Assembly: GCA_017449525.1 (NCBI GenBank)
Contig: JAFTFL010000004.1
Coordinates: 124,001 to 188,000 of the forward strand
Direction of reading: 5' to 3'
DNA: 64,000 nt
Source of the DNA: Bacteroidales bacterium
Lineage (GTDB): Bacteria > Bacteroidota > Bacteroidia > Bacteroidales > P3
Shown: positions 46,141 through 54,287 of the stretch, piece by piece
Numbering within the stretch: position 1 is the first letter of the stretch
How the letters are laid out: every line of letters begins with the position of its first letter
Translations under genes and position numbers: made by a program
The notes under the pieces: generated by a model
Databases searched by the model: none
The model's input: the letters and a program-made list of their open reading frames with translations, nothing else
What the model was told of the DNA's origin: nothing

Positions 46141-46187
46141 AAAAACGAGGTGCGAGAACCGCCTCATTGCCGTTCTCGCACCCCTTT
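46141..46187. terminator. Terminator between cas9 and cas1
   Basis: GGTGCGAGAAC (46149-46159) pairs with GTTCTCGCACC (46172-46182). AAAAACGA on its left gives TCGTTTTT after the hairpin on the minus strand, so it would end the cas9 transcript; CCTTTTT on the right makes it work both ways. Confidence 0.8.
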
Positions 46188-46217
46188 TTCCGTTCGATGT
46201 TTCTGGTCGAGCCAGTA

Positions 46218-49200
46218 CTACCAGTCAATTGACACGATATTCCCCAAACGGTCAACATGCACGGGGACACAAAATTTTTTGATTGATTTTTCTTTATCTA
46301 CTGTAGTCTCCATCTTATTAAGCGATTCAAATTCCACTTTATCCACAATGGGTTTGGCGACATTACTCAGCAGGCAACTCAAGTTCTTTTTTGAACAAGA
46401 GACTACCTTATATACGCGGCTATTATCCACTTTCATCTCCTTCTTTACCTGCTCCTCTTTTGTAGGCACATAGACAAGGTCGCCAGGCGAGAGCACGTAG
46501 CGCAACCGCGCATCGGCTGGGATAATAGGCTCCTCGCCCTCCTTCAGATGATCTTCCAAATGAACGCGCCACTCCTTCTCATATTGCTTTTGGCAGTTGA
46601 TGATGGTGCGGAGCGGAACGGTCGCATAATCGCGATTGCCCTTTGCATCCTCATAAATAACGAAGAAGAGGTTTGTGCCATGCGCCGCCTCCACAAACTT
46701 GTCTACCTTGTTGCCCGTCTGCCCCACGGCGAACTTAGTAGCCTCTTCAAAGACGCGCACCCTCTTGATGGGCTGATGCTGGTGTCCGTTATTCAGTCGC
46801 TGAATGTTGGCATTCATGCGTTCCAACCCTTCAGGCGAGAAGGCCTGCTCCACATTGCCGTTCTCTTCAACCAGATGGGCTTTGAGGATAGCGCGGATGC
46901 CGCTGTCGGTAATGGACTCAATAGTCTTCTCCGCAGCGGCCGGATCCTTGCGACCTTCAAATATATCTAACAGCGCCTTACGCGTGGCATAGTAGTGCTT
47001 CTGCTTGTCGTCCGTATAGTAGTACACCGCCACCTTTTCGCCATTCACCTCTTCATACTCGGCTGCATGAGCCGCAAGGTGCTTTTCAAAATACTCCACA
47101 TACTGCTTATTGGTCCAAAAGATTCCTTTCTCCGCCATCTTTTGGAGAACGAAGGCTTTGAAATCTTTGTCCACTATGCGCTTCGGCTCCTTAATGGCTT
47201 TGGCTACGGACACCCACTCTTTTAGCCACAGATGCACCTCGCCGTGGAACGTTTCCTTGTGCAGCGACTTCCGGATGGCCCAACTGTCCCCTTTGGTTTG
47301 CTGCGTCAACCTTTTCACGGGTTGTCCCACACCGTTGGTGTGCAAGTTGCCCTGCTCGTCGCGATAGGACTCATAGCGGTTGGCGGTCTTGTTGATGACC
47401 CTCAAGTTCTGTTTGAAACTGACCACCATGTCCCTCAGCACAGCATAGACATCTTGGGGGAACGTGTCCCACGGCTTCTTAAACTCGCCAAAGGCCTCGT
47501 GCTCCTTGCCATCGCGCCCAGTATACACTTTCACCGTGCGCAGTTTCTTCTGCAGGTCGTAGCGCGCAGAGCGTCCGTCTTCGGTAGCATTTGCGTTGTT
47601 CAGCAGGTTGACATGGCTGCGTGTGGTGCAGGCAATCACTATGGCATCCATCGCATGGTGGCGGTGGTCGATGCGCTTCTTATTGAACGATTGCCGCATG
47701 TCCAGTGGCACATCGGGTATTTCATGCCCTGAGGCCGTAATGGCCGTGAACTCGGTTGTCTTTTGTATATCGTTGAGCCGCTGGAAGCGTGGCAGCACGA
47801 TGCGGTTCCATTGGTCGCCCACGCCCCAATCCTTTTTCAGCCGGTCGGTGATGCTGCCATTGGTCGGAATGACTCGTTTCGAAGTAGCCTCGCTTTCCAC
47901 TTCGCCATCAACCTCGGGGCGGACTATCTTGGAGAGCAACCCCAGCATGAGCCGACTAATATAGCGGCTGTCGTTGAGCTGGCGCGCCACAAACTCCTGT
48001 GGTATCTCGTCCATCAACAACTTGCGCTGCTTCTGTCCCGTAAAGTTGCGCTTCACCAACTCCTCGTATGCCTGTACCGACAATATCTCTACCGTCCTAC
48101 CCATCGAGCAGGTTATCTTCTGTCCTTGCCGCTTGCTGATGAACTCATGCCCCAGCATACGCCCCTTCTCCTGGTTCACCGCAGCCTCACATATCACTTT
48201 ATTAGAGAACGAGTCGTCGAAGAATACCGACTGGGGTATCACATGTTCTATCTGGTAGTCCTCGGTGAAGAGCTTGGCCAATGGAATAGGCTTCCCCGTG
48301 TAGGGCGAGCAGTATTTTTGGTCAAGCCATGTTTTGTATTTCAGCACATCGCCATGCGTCGGCTTGTGCTTGCCGTCGAAGGTAGACAGTTTTTCCCAAC
48401 TGCCGCGCACATCTTCTCCCATCTCATCCTTGTAGCGCAGCGCACCCTCCTCGTAGATTTTCAGCAGTTCCTGCTGCGAGGGCGAGTTGGGCCGCACATT
48501 CTCCACCCCACAGTCTGGGTTCATCAGCTCTGCCAGCAAAATCCGAATGCGCTGGTTCGTCGCCTCGTTAGCCTTTATGCTTTCGGTCATCTCCTTGCGT
48601 TCTTGAGCCGTCTTCTTCAACTCGCGCCCCATCTCGATGTGTATTTCGTCGATGTGTCCCTCCTGCCGCCAAATATCGCGCACCGTGCGCAATGTCTCGG
48701 TTACCAACTGTTCCACAATGGGGTTATTCAGCGAGTGATGACGAAACTCGGCCAACCATCCGTCTATATCCTCCGGACGCTCCCAGCGCTTCGTGTCCTG
48801 CGTCTCGCTGTGGCGATCGTACACCAAGTAGCAAGCCTGCCATACGGCCATGCCCCTACAGTCCTCAATGCCGTGTATGGGGTAGCGGTTCTTCTTGTCG
48901 TTGTCCCCTGCGTTGCGAGTGGGCGAGAAGAGCTCTCTCACCCGAACCGCAATACGGTCATCGGCCTCACCCGACACGATGTGGTCTATTCTACTTCTTG
49001 TATTTTCGTCAATTGCCTCTGCCGACCAGTATTTGCCTTGCCTCATCAGGGCAAGCAACTTGCCTACAGCTTTGGCCGAGTAGGCCCCGTACTCCTTCTC
49101 TTTTGCCAAAGTGAGTCGCTCAAAAGCCCCCACGAACTTCTCGCACTCCTCCTGCTTCCACCCCTGCTTATTGGCAAAAGTGCGGAGCGCCTTCTTGTAG

Positions 49201-50861
49201 GACTCCATGTCGTCCACCGAGTACATGATGTGCCACAAGGCGCGCTCTTTATCAGCCGTGAGGAATGCAGCGTCAATGTCAGCCTTCTTCAGTCCACCAC
49301 GCATCACCGCGCGCGTCTCGTTGGCAGGATAGTCCTTGCCCGGCACATAGTTCCAGCGGTAACGTTTCGCCTTCTCACCTTTCAGACCGAAGAACTCCTT
49401 GAATAGTTTCTCCTCCTTCACGCTCTTCTGTTCATTAAGCCATTCAAATAGTTCCACTCGCTTCTCGGCTGGCAGCATACTGTCCGTTACTTCCAAGCCC
49501 AACCCTTCGGCCTCATAGATACGTAGATTGCCTACAAATTGCCACAGCCTGAACTCCTGATAAAGGGGGTGGGTCTTGGCGATGCACTTGATAGGCACTT
49601 GCACCTTTTCTCCGCTGCGCCCGTCAATATGGGTACGCTTCTCAAATGGACAATTCTCTATCAAGTACTTCTTGCTCTTCAACGGTCTTTGGTAGAGCAG
49701 TATATCATCAGCAAGCAGATACACAAAGTCGCGCCCTGCAATGCTGTTACGATAAGCCTCGTTGGTCGGATACAGTTCTTCAATGCACCTGCCGTAGAGC
49801 TCTCTGTCCATCAGTTCTGGAATAAATTCGGCCTGCTTTTGCAGAATACTGTGCAATTCCTCCTTGTAAAACCGCCGGTCGACCGTACGAACCAAATCGC
49901 CTATCACCTTTTGAGTAGGGTTTTTGAGCAACTGCTGGTAGATGTATTCCCCAATGGTGGCATGCTCCGCTTCAAGAGCTTTCTCCGTCTTTATCTTCAG
50001 CAAACCCCAATCGTCATCTTTGGGTGCGCGGTAACTCCGCTTGGGATTCCCATCCTTATCCCGTTTAACAGAACCGTCGGCATTCAACTGAGTGGTACGC
50101 ACAAGTTTCAAAACCTTACCCACCAAGTCGTACAGTGGCACCTTGCTCTTTCGAGGGTACACGTCGTCCGACTCTTCGAAATAGACCTTATACCACACGT
50201 CGTCCCCTTCTCGGCCAGTGGAGTCTTCCTGCACTTCCCGTACACGCAGTTCGAGGTATTCCTCCAGTTTGTTCTCACTCTCCTCTGACTCGTCCTCACC
50301 ACGTAGTTTGTTGTAACCCCGCTTTTGGTTGAACTGCATGAGCACCCATGCAAGCTCCTCCTTGCTCAGCGGAGCAGTCAAAGCCTTATGGCGCAAGAAG
50401 TAGATAGTCCAGTCGTATGGCACCTTCAGCCCTCCAGCCACCAGTTCAGGCTGCTGCGCCCTAAAGTCGGCCATCATCTCCTCAAAGGCACCTTTGAAGA
50501 GGAACTGCATCTTCCCCTCTTCGTCCCTGCGCCAAGCCAACTTGGGCTCATCGCCTGCAGCGAAATGGCCGTAGCGATCCAACGCCCCTTCATAGTGGGC
50601 TGGCAGGAAACCCATCAAGCGCAACACGCGCAGCAGCCTTTCGCGGCGAAGCAGAAATCGCGCCACTCGCCGGCGCATACCGCGCGCCTGCGTGCGTTTT
50701 TCTGTTTGAGAAATGGAGTTCCCTTTCTGAAAATCACCCATCATACCCTCGTCCATCGGGATAATTCTCGAACCAGCATGAAGGATTTGCTGTTGCTCAT
50801 TATCCACCACAGCCCAACCGATGCTGTTGGTTCCCAGGTCTAAACCAAGTACTTTTGCCAT
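46218..50861 (-). CDS. cas9: Cas9 endonuclease, large type II-C
   Basis: 1547 residues from the ATG at 50861 (MAKVLGLDLGTNSIGWAVVD); an ATG nine codons earlier lies within the promoter region. Cas9 cuts DNA matched to crRNA:tracrRNA. RuvC-I has Asp8; an Arg-rich bridge helix follows (RARGMRRRVARFLLRRERLL). RuvC-II has Glu743 (IHIEMGRELK), HNH has His873 (YQIEHVIPQS) and RuvC-III has Asp1072 (HHRHHAMDAIVIA). All catalytic residues are intact. The long region between the bridge helix and RuvC-II (about 660 residues) makes it larger than the 1000-1100 of compact II-C enzymes and similar to other large Bacteroidota Cas9s. No csn2 or cas4 is nearby, which places it in II-C. The PAM cannot be read from sequence. 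Confidence 0.97.
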   Translation of the reverse strand: MAKVLGLDLGTNSIGWAVVDNEQQQILHAGSRIIPMDEGMMGDFQKGNSISQTEKRTQARGMRRRVARFLLRRERLLRVLRLMGFLPAHYEGALDRYGHFAAGDEPKLAWRRDEEGKMQFLFKGAFEEMMADFRAQQPELVAGGLKVPYDWTIYFLRHKALTAPLSKEELAWVLMQFNQKRGYNKLRGEDESEESENKLEEYLELRVREVQEDSTGREGDDVWYKVYFEESDDVYPRKSKVPLYDLVGKVLKLVRTTQLNADGSVKRDKDGNPKRSYRAPKDDDWGLLKIKTEKALEAEHATIGEYIYQQLLKNPTQKVIGDLVRTVDRRFYKEELHSILQKQAEFIPELMDRELYGRCIEELYPTNEAYRNSIAGRDFVYLLADDILLYQRPLKSKKYLIENCPFEKRTHIDGRSGEKVQVPIKCIAKTHPLYQEFRLWQFVGNLRIYEAEGLGLEVTDSMLPAEKRVELFEWLNEQKSVKEEKLFKEFFGLKGEKAKRYRWNYVPGKDYPANETRAVMRGGLKKADIDAAFLTADKERALWHIMYSVDDMESYKKALRTFANKQGWKQEECEKFVGAFERLTLAKEKEYGAYSAKAVGKLLALMRQGKYWSAEAIDENTRSRIDHIVSGEADDRIAVRVRELFSPTRNAGDNDKKNRYPIHGIEDCRGMAVWQACYLVYDRHSETQDTKRWERPEDIDGWLAEFRHHSLNNPIVEQLVTETLRTVRDIWRQEGHIDEIHIEMGRELKKTAQERKEMTESIKANEATNQRIRILLAELMNPDCGVENVRPNSPSQQELLKIYEEGALRYKDEMGEDVRGSWEKLSTFDGKHKPTHGDVLKYKTWLDQKYCSPYTGKPIPLAKLFTEDYQIEHVIPQSVFFDDSFSNKVICEAAVNQEKGRMLGHEFISKRQGQKITCSMGRTVEILSVQAYEELVKRNFTGQKQRKLLMDEIPQEFVARQLNDSRYISRLMLGLLSKIVRPEVDGEVESEATSKRVIPTNGSITDRLKKDWGVGDQWNRIVLPRFQRLNDIQKTTEFTAITASGHEIPDVPLDMRQSFNKKRIDHRHHAMDAIVIACTTRSHVNLLNNANATEDGRSARYDLQKKLRTVKVYTGRDGKEHEAFGEFKKPWDTFPQDVYAVLRDMVVSFKQNLRVINKTANRYESYRDEQGNLHTNGVGQPVKRLTQQTKGDSWAIRKSLHKETFHGEVHLWLKEWVSVAKAIKEPKRIVDKDFKAFVLQKMAEKGIFWTNKQYVEYFEKHLAAHAAEYEEVNGEKVAVYYYTDDKQKHYYATRKALLDIFEGRKDPAAAEKTIESITDSGIRAILKAHLVEENGNVEQAFSPEGLERMNANIQRLNNGHQHQPIKRVRVFEEATKFAVGQTGNKVDKFVEAAHGTNLFFVIYEDAKGNRDYATVPLRTIINCQKQYEKEWRVHLEDHLKEGEEPIIPADARLRYVLSPGDLVYVPTKEEQVKKEMKVDNSRVYKVVSCSKKNLSCLLSNVAKPIVDKVEFESLNKMETTVDKEKSIKKFCVPVHVDRLGNIVSIDW

Positions 50862-50885
50862 AACGAAAAAGATTGTTTCTGCACA

Positions 50886-50893
50886 CAAAGATA
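50886..50893 (-). promoter_or_regulatory. -7 box of cas9
   Basis: CAAAGATA reads TATCTTTG on the minus strand, 24 bases before the cas9 ATG. A TTG (minus) is 14 bases upstream instead of 20, so the -33 part is poor. The leader is therefore very short. Confidence 0.55.
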
Positions 50894-50962
50894 CTCAATA
50901 ATCCTTACAATCTGTGTGTCAGCTCTGGCATACAGACCGTTTCTCTGCACTATTGTAACCAT

Positions 50963-51050
50963 AATAAATGAAGAAGACAGGACTGTGGAGTCCTGCCGCC
51001 TTGGTAGTTTTCACAACGGAATAATCCTTATTGTGAATTGCTTGAAAAGT
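50963..51050 (-). ncRNA. tracrRNA
   Basis: Read on the minus strand it starts CCACTTTTCAAGCAATTCAC, an anti-repeat pairing over about 19-22 bases with the 5' end of the CRISPR repeat (one A-A mismatch). A nexus-like segment (ATAAGGATTATTCCGTTGTG) follows, then a 7-bp hairpin, CAGGACT with AGTCCTG (50978-50995), and TCTTCTTCATTT. This order of anti-repeat, nexus and terminator hairpin is typical of Bacteroidota type II-C tracrRNAs. The 5' end is set by the promoter at 51055-51085 and the 3' end is approximate. It lies about 100 bases before cas9 on the same strand. Confidence 0.88.
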
Positions 51051-51054
51051 GGTG

Positions 51055-51085
51055 CAAAGGTACGACAGATTTCCCAATCCACCAA
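51055..51085 (-). promoter_or_regulatory. Promoter of the tracrRNA
   Basis: On the minus strand, TTG (plus 51083-51085) and TACCTTTG (plus 51055-51062) are 20 bases apart, a full consensus match. The anti-repeat begins about five bases after the -7 box, so the transcript starts at or in the anti-repeat. Confidence 0.8.
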
Positions 51086-51251
51086 ATAATCCACCCCAAA
51101 TCCGCACAACAACATTATTAATAAAGTTGTACAACTACTCGGCATCACCTCATTTGTACCCGTTTTCTCGTGGTAGACCGTGCTCGGTGTCGTATTTTGG
51201 GTCGGTCAGATGATGCAGCATGGGCATCCTACCCTGGTGGAATGCGAACCA

Positions 51252-52070
51252 TCACGCGCCTCGCTTGCCGACAAACAGTGCGCGGTCGCCGAAGTCAAAG
51301 CCGTCGACGAGGATGCGCCCTTTCGTGGTCTTGCCGAGCATGCAGCAGTGGACGCGCGCCTCATCCATCTTGAGTAGGAAGGCATCCTCGCCTTCTTGCG
51401 GAAGACTCACGATGTAGCGGCCAGGCTCTTCACCAAAAAGGAACGCATCCAAACGCGCCTCGCGGTAGCTGAGGATGTCGAAGCCTATGCGGTGCCGTTC
51501 CCCTGAGGAAAGGAGCGTGCCGAATATGCCTCCACGACCTATGGCGGACAGGCTGAGGATAAATTGATTGTCGAGAAGCGACTGCAGGATGAGCTGGTAG
51601 TAGGCTATGGCCTCGGTGGGTGGGAGCAACTCATCTGCGGGCTGAGAGGCTAAGTGCAGGTACTGCTGCGCATAGTCGCTGTTGAGAAAGAGGGTGGAGA
51701 TGTCGCCAACCATGTAGATGGCGTCACCCGTGTGGAGAAAAGGTTGCACGGCAGGGTCGACCGTCCAGTGCATGCTGCGCGCTATGTCGGCACAACCTTT
51801 GACGGGTGGCTCACGCAGCGAAGCTATGTCGCTGTGCGACCCTGCGTATAGGTAGTCATGGCGTGGCGACTCTTCGCGTGGGAGCGAGCCGAGCCACTTG
51901 TGGAAGCGGCTGTCGGGTGCTGTGGTCTGCCACATAGCCATCAGTGTGCTCAATTCGTCGGAAGTGGGGGTGCGGCCGAGGTAGGCCACCAGTGCACGCA
52001 CGTCGGCTGGCTGCAGCCCCATGCTTTCAAGTGTACCCTCGTCAACCGGAGTGTCTGCCGTATCGCTCAT
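51252..52070 (-). CDS. Shortened PurL-like (AIR synthase-related) protein
   Basis: 272 residues, apparently cytoplasmic. The N-terminus (ESMGLQPADVRALVAYLGRT, then TSDELSTLMAMW) resembles the start of phosphoribosylformylglycinamidine synthase PurL. From about residue 110 (LHTGDAIYMVGD, PPTEAIAYYQLILQSLLDN, IGRGGIFGTLLSSG, LFGEEPGRYIVSLPQEGE) it resembles the C-terminal PurM/PurL domain. The PurL core between these parts, including the ATP-binding region with its SHNHP motif, is absent, and the whole is less than half the size of small PurL. A catalytic role in purine synthesis is unlikely; a regulator or relic is possible. Its upstream neighbour is the antiporter gene, 63 bases away. Confidence 0.55.
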   Translation of the reverse strand: MSDTADTPVDEGTLESMGLQPADVRALVAYLGRTPTSDELSTLMAMWQTTAPDSRFHKWLGSLPREESPRHDYLYAGSHSDIASLREPPVKGCADIARSMHWTVDPAVQPFLHTGDAIYMVGDISTLFLNSDYAQQYLHLASQPADELLPPTEAIAYYQLILQSLLDNQFILSLSAIGRGGIFGTLLSSGERHRIGFDILSYREARLDAFLFGEEPGRYIVSLPQEGEDAFLLKMDEARVHCCMLGKTTKGRILVDGFDFGDRALFVGKRGA

Positions 52071-52095
52071 TGTGTTCTATACCTTATATTATAAT

Positions 52096-52112
52096 CGCGC
52101 GCGAGCGCGCGC
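52096..52112. other. Alternating CG run between genes
   Basis: CGCGCGCGAGCGCGCGC in the 63-base gap between the antiporter and PurL-like genes. It can form a hairpin or Z-DNA-like structure; no T-run follows. Confidence 0.5.
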
Positions 52113-52133
52113 ACGAGGAAAGTGCGGCCTATC

Positions 52134-53726
52134 TCAATGCTTGCCTCGCTTGCCGTGCGATTGCCGTTTCTTCTTGTTCTTGTTGACCTTGGCTATAATC
52201 TCACCGATGGCCGACTCGGGAGTCTCCTGCTCGGGTTCGGGGGGACGGAAGCCGAGCGTGGTGAGGGTTTGCTGCAGTTCGGCGTTGTTGTCGGATATTA
52301 CCATCAGCCGGTCGCTGGGCAAGAGGTGGGTCTTGCCCGTCGGTACGAAGAAAAGGTCGCCTCGCTTCACCATGATGGCCAAGGTGCGCTCAGGCAGCCC
52401 TAAATCCATCAGGCGTGAGCCGCCGCGCAACACCTCTGGAATAATCTCTATCTCGGTGGTGGCCGACTTGATTTCCTCGGGAAACTCGATGTCGAAGTTC
52501 TCTATGCGCGATTGTTCCGTGGGAGGTTCGGACACTCCCAGCCAGCGTGCCACCACGGGCAACGTGGTGCCTTGCACCACCAGACTTACGAGGGTGCACA
52601 TGAAGACCACGTTGAAGATGATGTCGCTGTGCGGCACGCCGTTGGCACGACAGAGGATGGCGAATATGATGGGTACGGCTCCGCGCAGCCCGACCCACGA
52701 CACAAAGAGCTTGTCCTTTGCGGTGTAGCTACGGAAAGGTGCGAGCGAGATGAAGACGCTGAGCGGCCTCGCCACAAATACCATCACCACACTCACGATG
52801 AGGCCGGGCACCAGCACCGACGGCAGTTCGCGCGGGTTGACCAGCAAGCCCAGGGTGAGGAACATGGAGAGCTGCGCTAACCACGACAAGCCCTCAAAGA
52901 AGCTACGGGTGGAGCGCTTGTGCACAAACTTGGAGTTGCCCACTATCAGGCCGCTGATGTAGACGGCCAGATAGCTGTTGCCCTGCAGGTAGTAGGTGGC
53001 GGCAAAGGTGAAAATGCAGGTGCTAAGCACCAGTATGGGATAGAAGGCGGTGTTCTCTATATTGATTTTGTTGATGAAGCGCACCATGCCTTTGCCTGTG
53101 AGGAAGCCCACCAGCGCCCCGATGACCAGCTGCGACACCACCACCATCAGCGCGTGCCCATAGCGGGGCGAACCTCCTTGCAGCACCAAGCCGATGAACG
53201 TTACGGTCAGCACATAGGCCATGGGGTCATTGCTGCCGCTCTCCAGCTCCAGAGTGGGACGCAGGTTGTGCTTCAGCCGCAGCCCCTTGCCGCGCAGAAT
53301 GGAGAACACCGAGGCCGAGTCGGTACTGGACATGGTCGAGGCAAGCAGCAGTGCCGAGGTGAGGGTCATGCCAACACCGAGCGTGGTCTTGTCGAAGATA
53401 AACCATAGCACAAAGCCTGTAACAACGGCCGTTATGAGCACTCCCACCGTAGCCAGCGAAAGGCCAGGCCCCAGCACAGGGCGCACATCGTCGAACCGTG
53501 TGTCCATGCCTCCCGAGAAGAGGATGATGCAGAGTGCCACGGTACCTATGGCTTGCGCCAAGCCTATGTTGTCAAAGTGGATGCCCACACCCCCCTGGCC
53601 GAACAGCATTCCCACGCCGAGAAACAACAGCAGCACGGGCACTCCCAAGCGGCCGCCGGCCTTGCTGACGAGAATACTGACAAAGAAAAGCAACGATATG
53701 ACCAGGAGAAGGAGTTCGATATGCAT
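52134..53726 (-). CDS. NhaP2-type potassium/proton antiporter
   Basis: 530 residues from the ATG at 53726 (MHIELLLLVISLLFFVSILV), the first residue of a membrane helix; the longer frame adds no domain. About twelve membrane helices cover 1-390 and include the CPA1 exchanger region TSALLLASTMSSTDSASVFSIL with its conserved Ser/Thr-Asp. The C-terminal cytoplasmic part (about 400-500, ending near MVISDNNAELQQTL) is a TrkA_C-like ligand domain, as in K+/H+ antiporters of the NhaP2/CvrA group. The last 40 residues are basic and Lys-rich. It probably exports K+ in exchange for H+, though Na+ cannot be excluded. Confidence 0.87.
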   Translation of the reverse strand: MHIELLLLVISLLFFVSILVSKAGGRLGVPVLLLFLGVGMLFGQGGVGIHFDNIGLAQAIGTVALCIILFSGGMDTRFDDVRPVLGPGLSLATVGVLITAVVTGFVLWFIFDKTTLGVGMTLTSALLLASTMSSTDSASVFSILRGKGLRLKHNLRPTLELESGSNDPMAYVLTVTFIGLVLQGGSPRYGHALMVVVSQLVIGALVGFLTGKGMVRFINKINIENTAFYPILVLSTCIFTFAATYYLQGNSYLAVYISGLIVGNSKFVHKRSTRSFFEGLSWLAQLSMFLTLGLLVNPRELPSVLVPGLIVSVVMVFVARPLSVFISLAPFRSYTAKDKLFVSWVGLRGAVPIIFAILCRANGVPHSDIIFNVVFMCTLVSLVVQGTTLPVVARWLGVSEPPTEQSRIENFDIEFPEEIKSATTEIEIIPEVLRGGSRLMDLGLPERTLAIMVKRGDLFFVPTGKTHLLPSDRLMVISDNNAELQQTLTTLGFRPPEPEQETPESAIGEIIAKVNKNKKKRQSHGKRGKH

Positions 53727-53893
53727 GGTTGGTGTCGTATTAAGGGCGAGCTCGCTCAATGCCACTGGCGCACCCACCGCAGAGTCGGCTTCTGTAACGC
53801 ACCGCAACCGCTTTTATTGTGCCCCTCCACGCGTCGCGCCGCGGCTCTTCAGCGAGCACTGCGCCAGCAGCCCAATGCTGCCGAAGGAGCAGC

Positions 53894-54012
53894 CGTACGG
53901 GTCGCGCCTTAGATGCCGTACGGCTGAGGCCTCAATGCTGTACGGCATCGCCCCTCCTGTCGTACGACATCAGCCCCTCCTGCCGTACGGCATCCAATCC
54001 CCCTGTCGTACG
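53894..54012. repeat. CGTACG palindrome cluster C
   Basis: Six cores in 119 bases: 53894-53899, 53917-53922, 53939-53944 (TGTACG), 53961-53966, 53984-53989 and 54007-54012, spaced 22-23 bases apart. Most sit in GCCGTACGGC or GTCGTACGAC. The 53727-54190 region holds no gene that I can support; short frames through it are accidental. Confidence 0.8.
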
Positions 54013-54190
54013 GCTGCGCCGTATGTTAACATAAGGCTGCGTCTTGGAATATGTACGCCCTGCCGCGCAATGCAATTCACCACCCGCTCCGCGTCCGAGG
54101 CACCGCCCCTCGCACCTCCCCAGAGGGTCGCCACTGCCAGCGCTGCACAGCCCACCACAGCCCACCACAGCCCAAGCCCGTTATTTTTTG

Positions 54191-54198
54191 TATCTTTG
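54191..54198 (+). promoter_or_regulatory. -7 box of the TPR-sufS-recN operon
   Basis: TATCTTTG fits TAnnTTTG, 90 bases before the TPR gene. No TTG at the right distance upstream; two copies of CCCACCACAG lie there instead. Confidence 0.5.
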
Positions 54199-54287
54199 CA
54201 GCGTATGCGCAACGCCCTCCACGAGTGCAGCACACTGATGCAAAACCCGATGTGCAGACGTTGCTGCTCAAACATGAAAGGACATTA

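Noticed and set aside
47763..49406. A 547-codon plus-strand frame antisense to cas9
   Set aside because: It lies entirely inside cas9, has no domain or signal, and its composition is that of the reverse complement of a coding strand.
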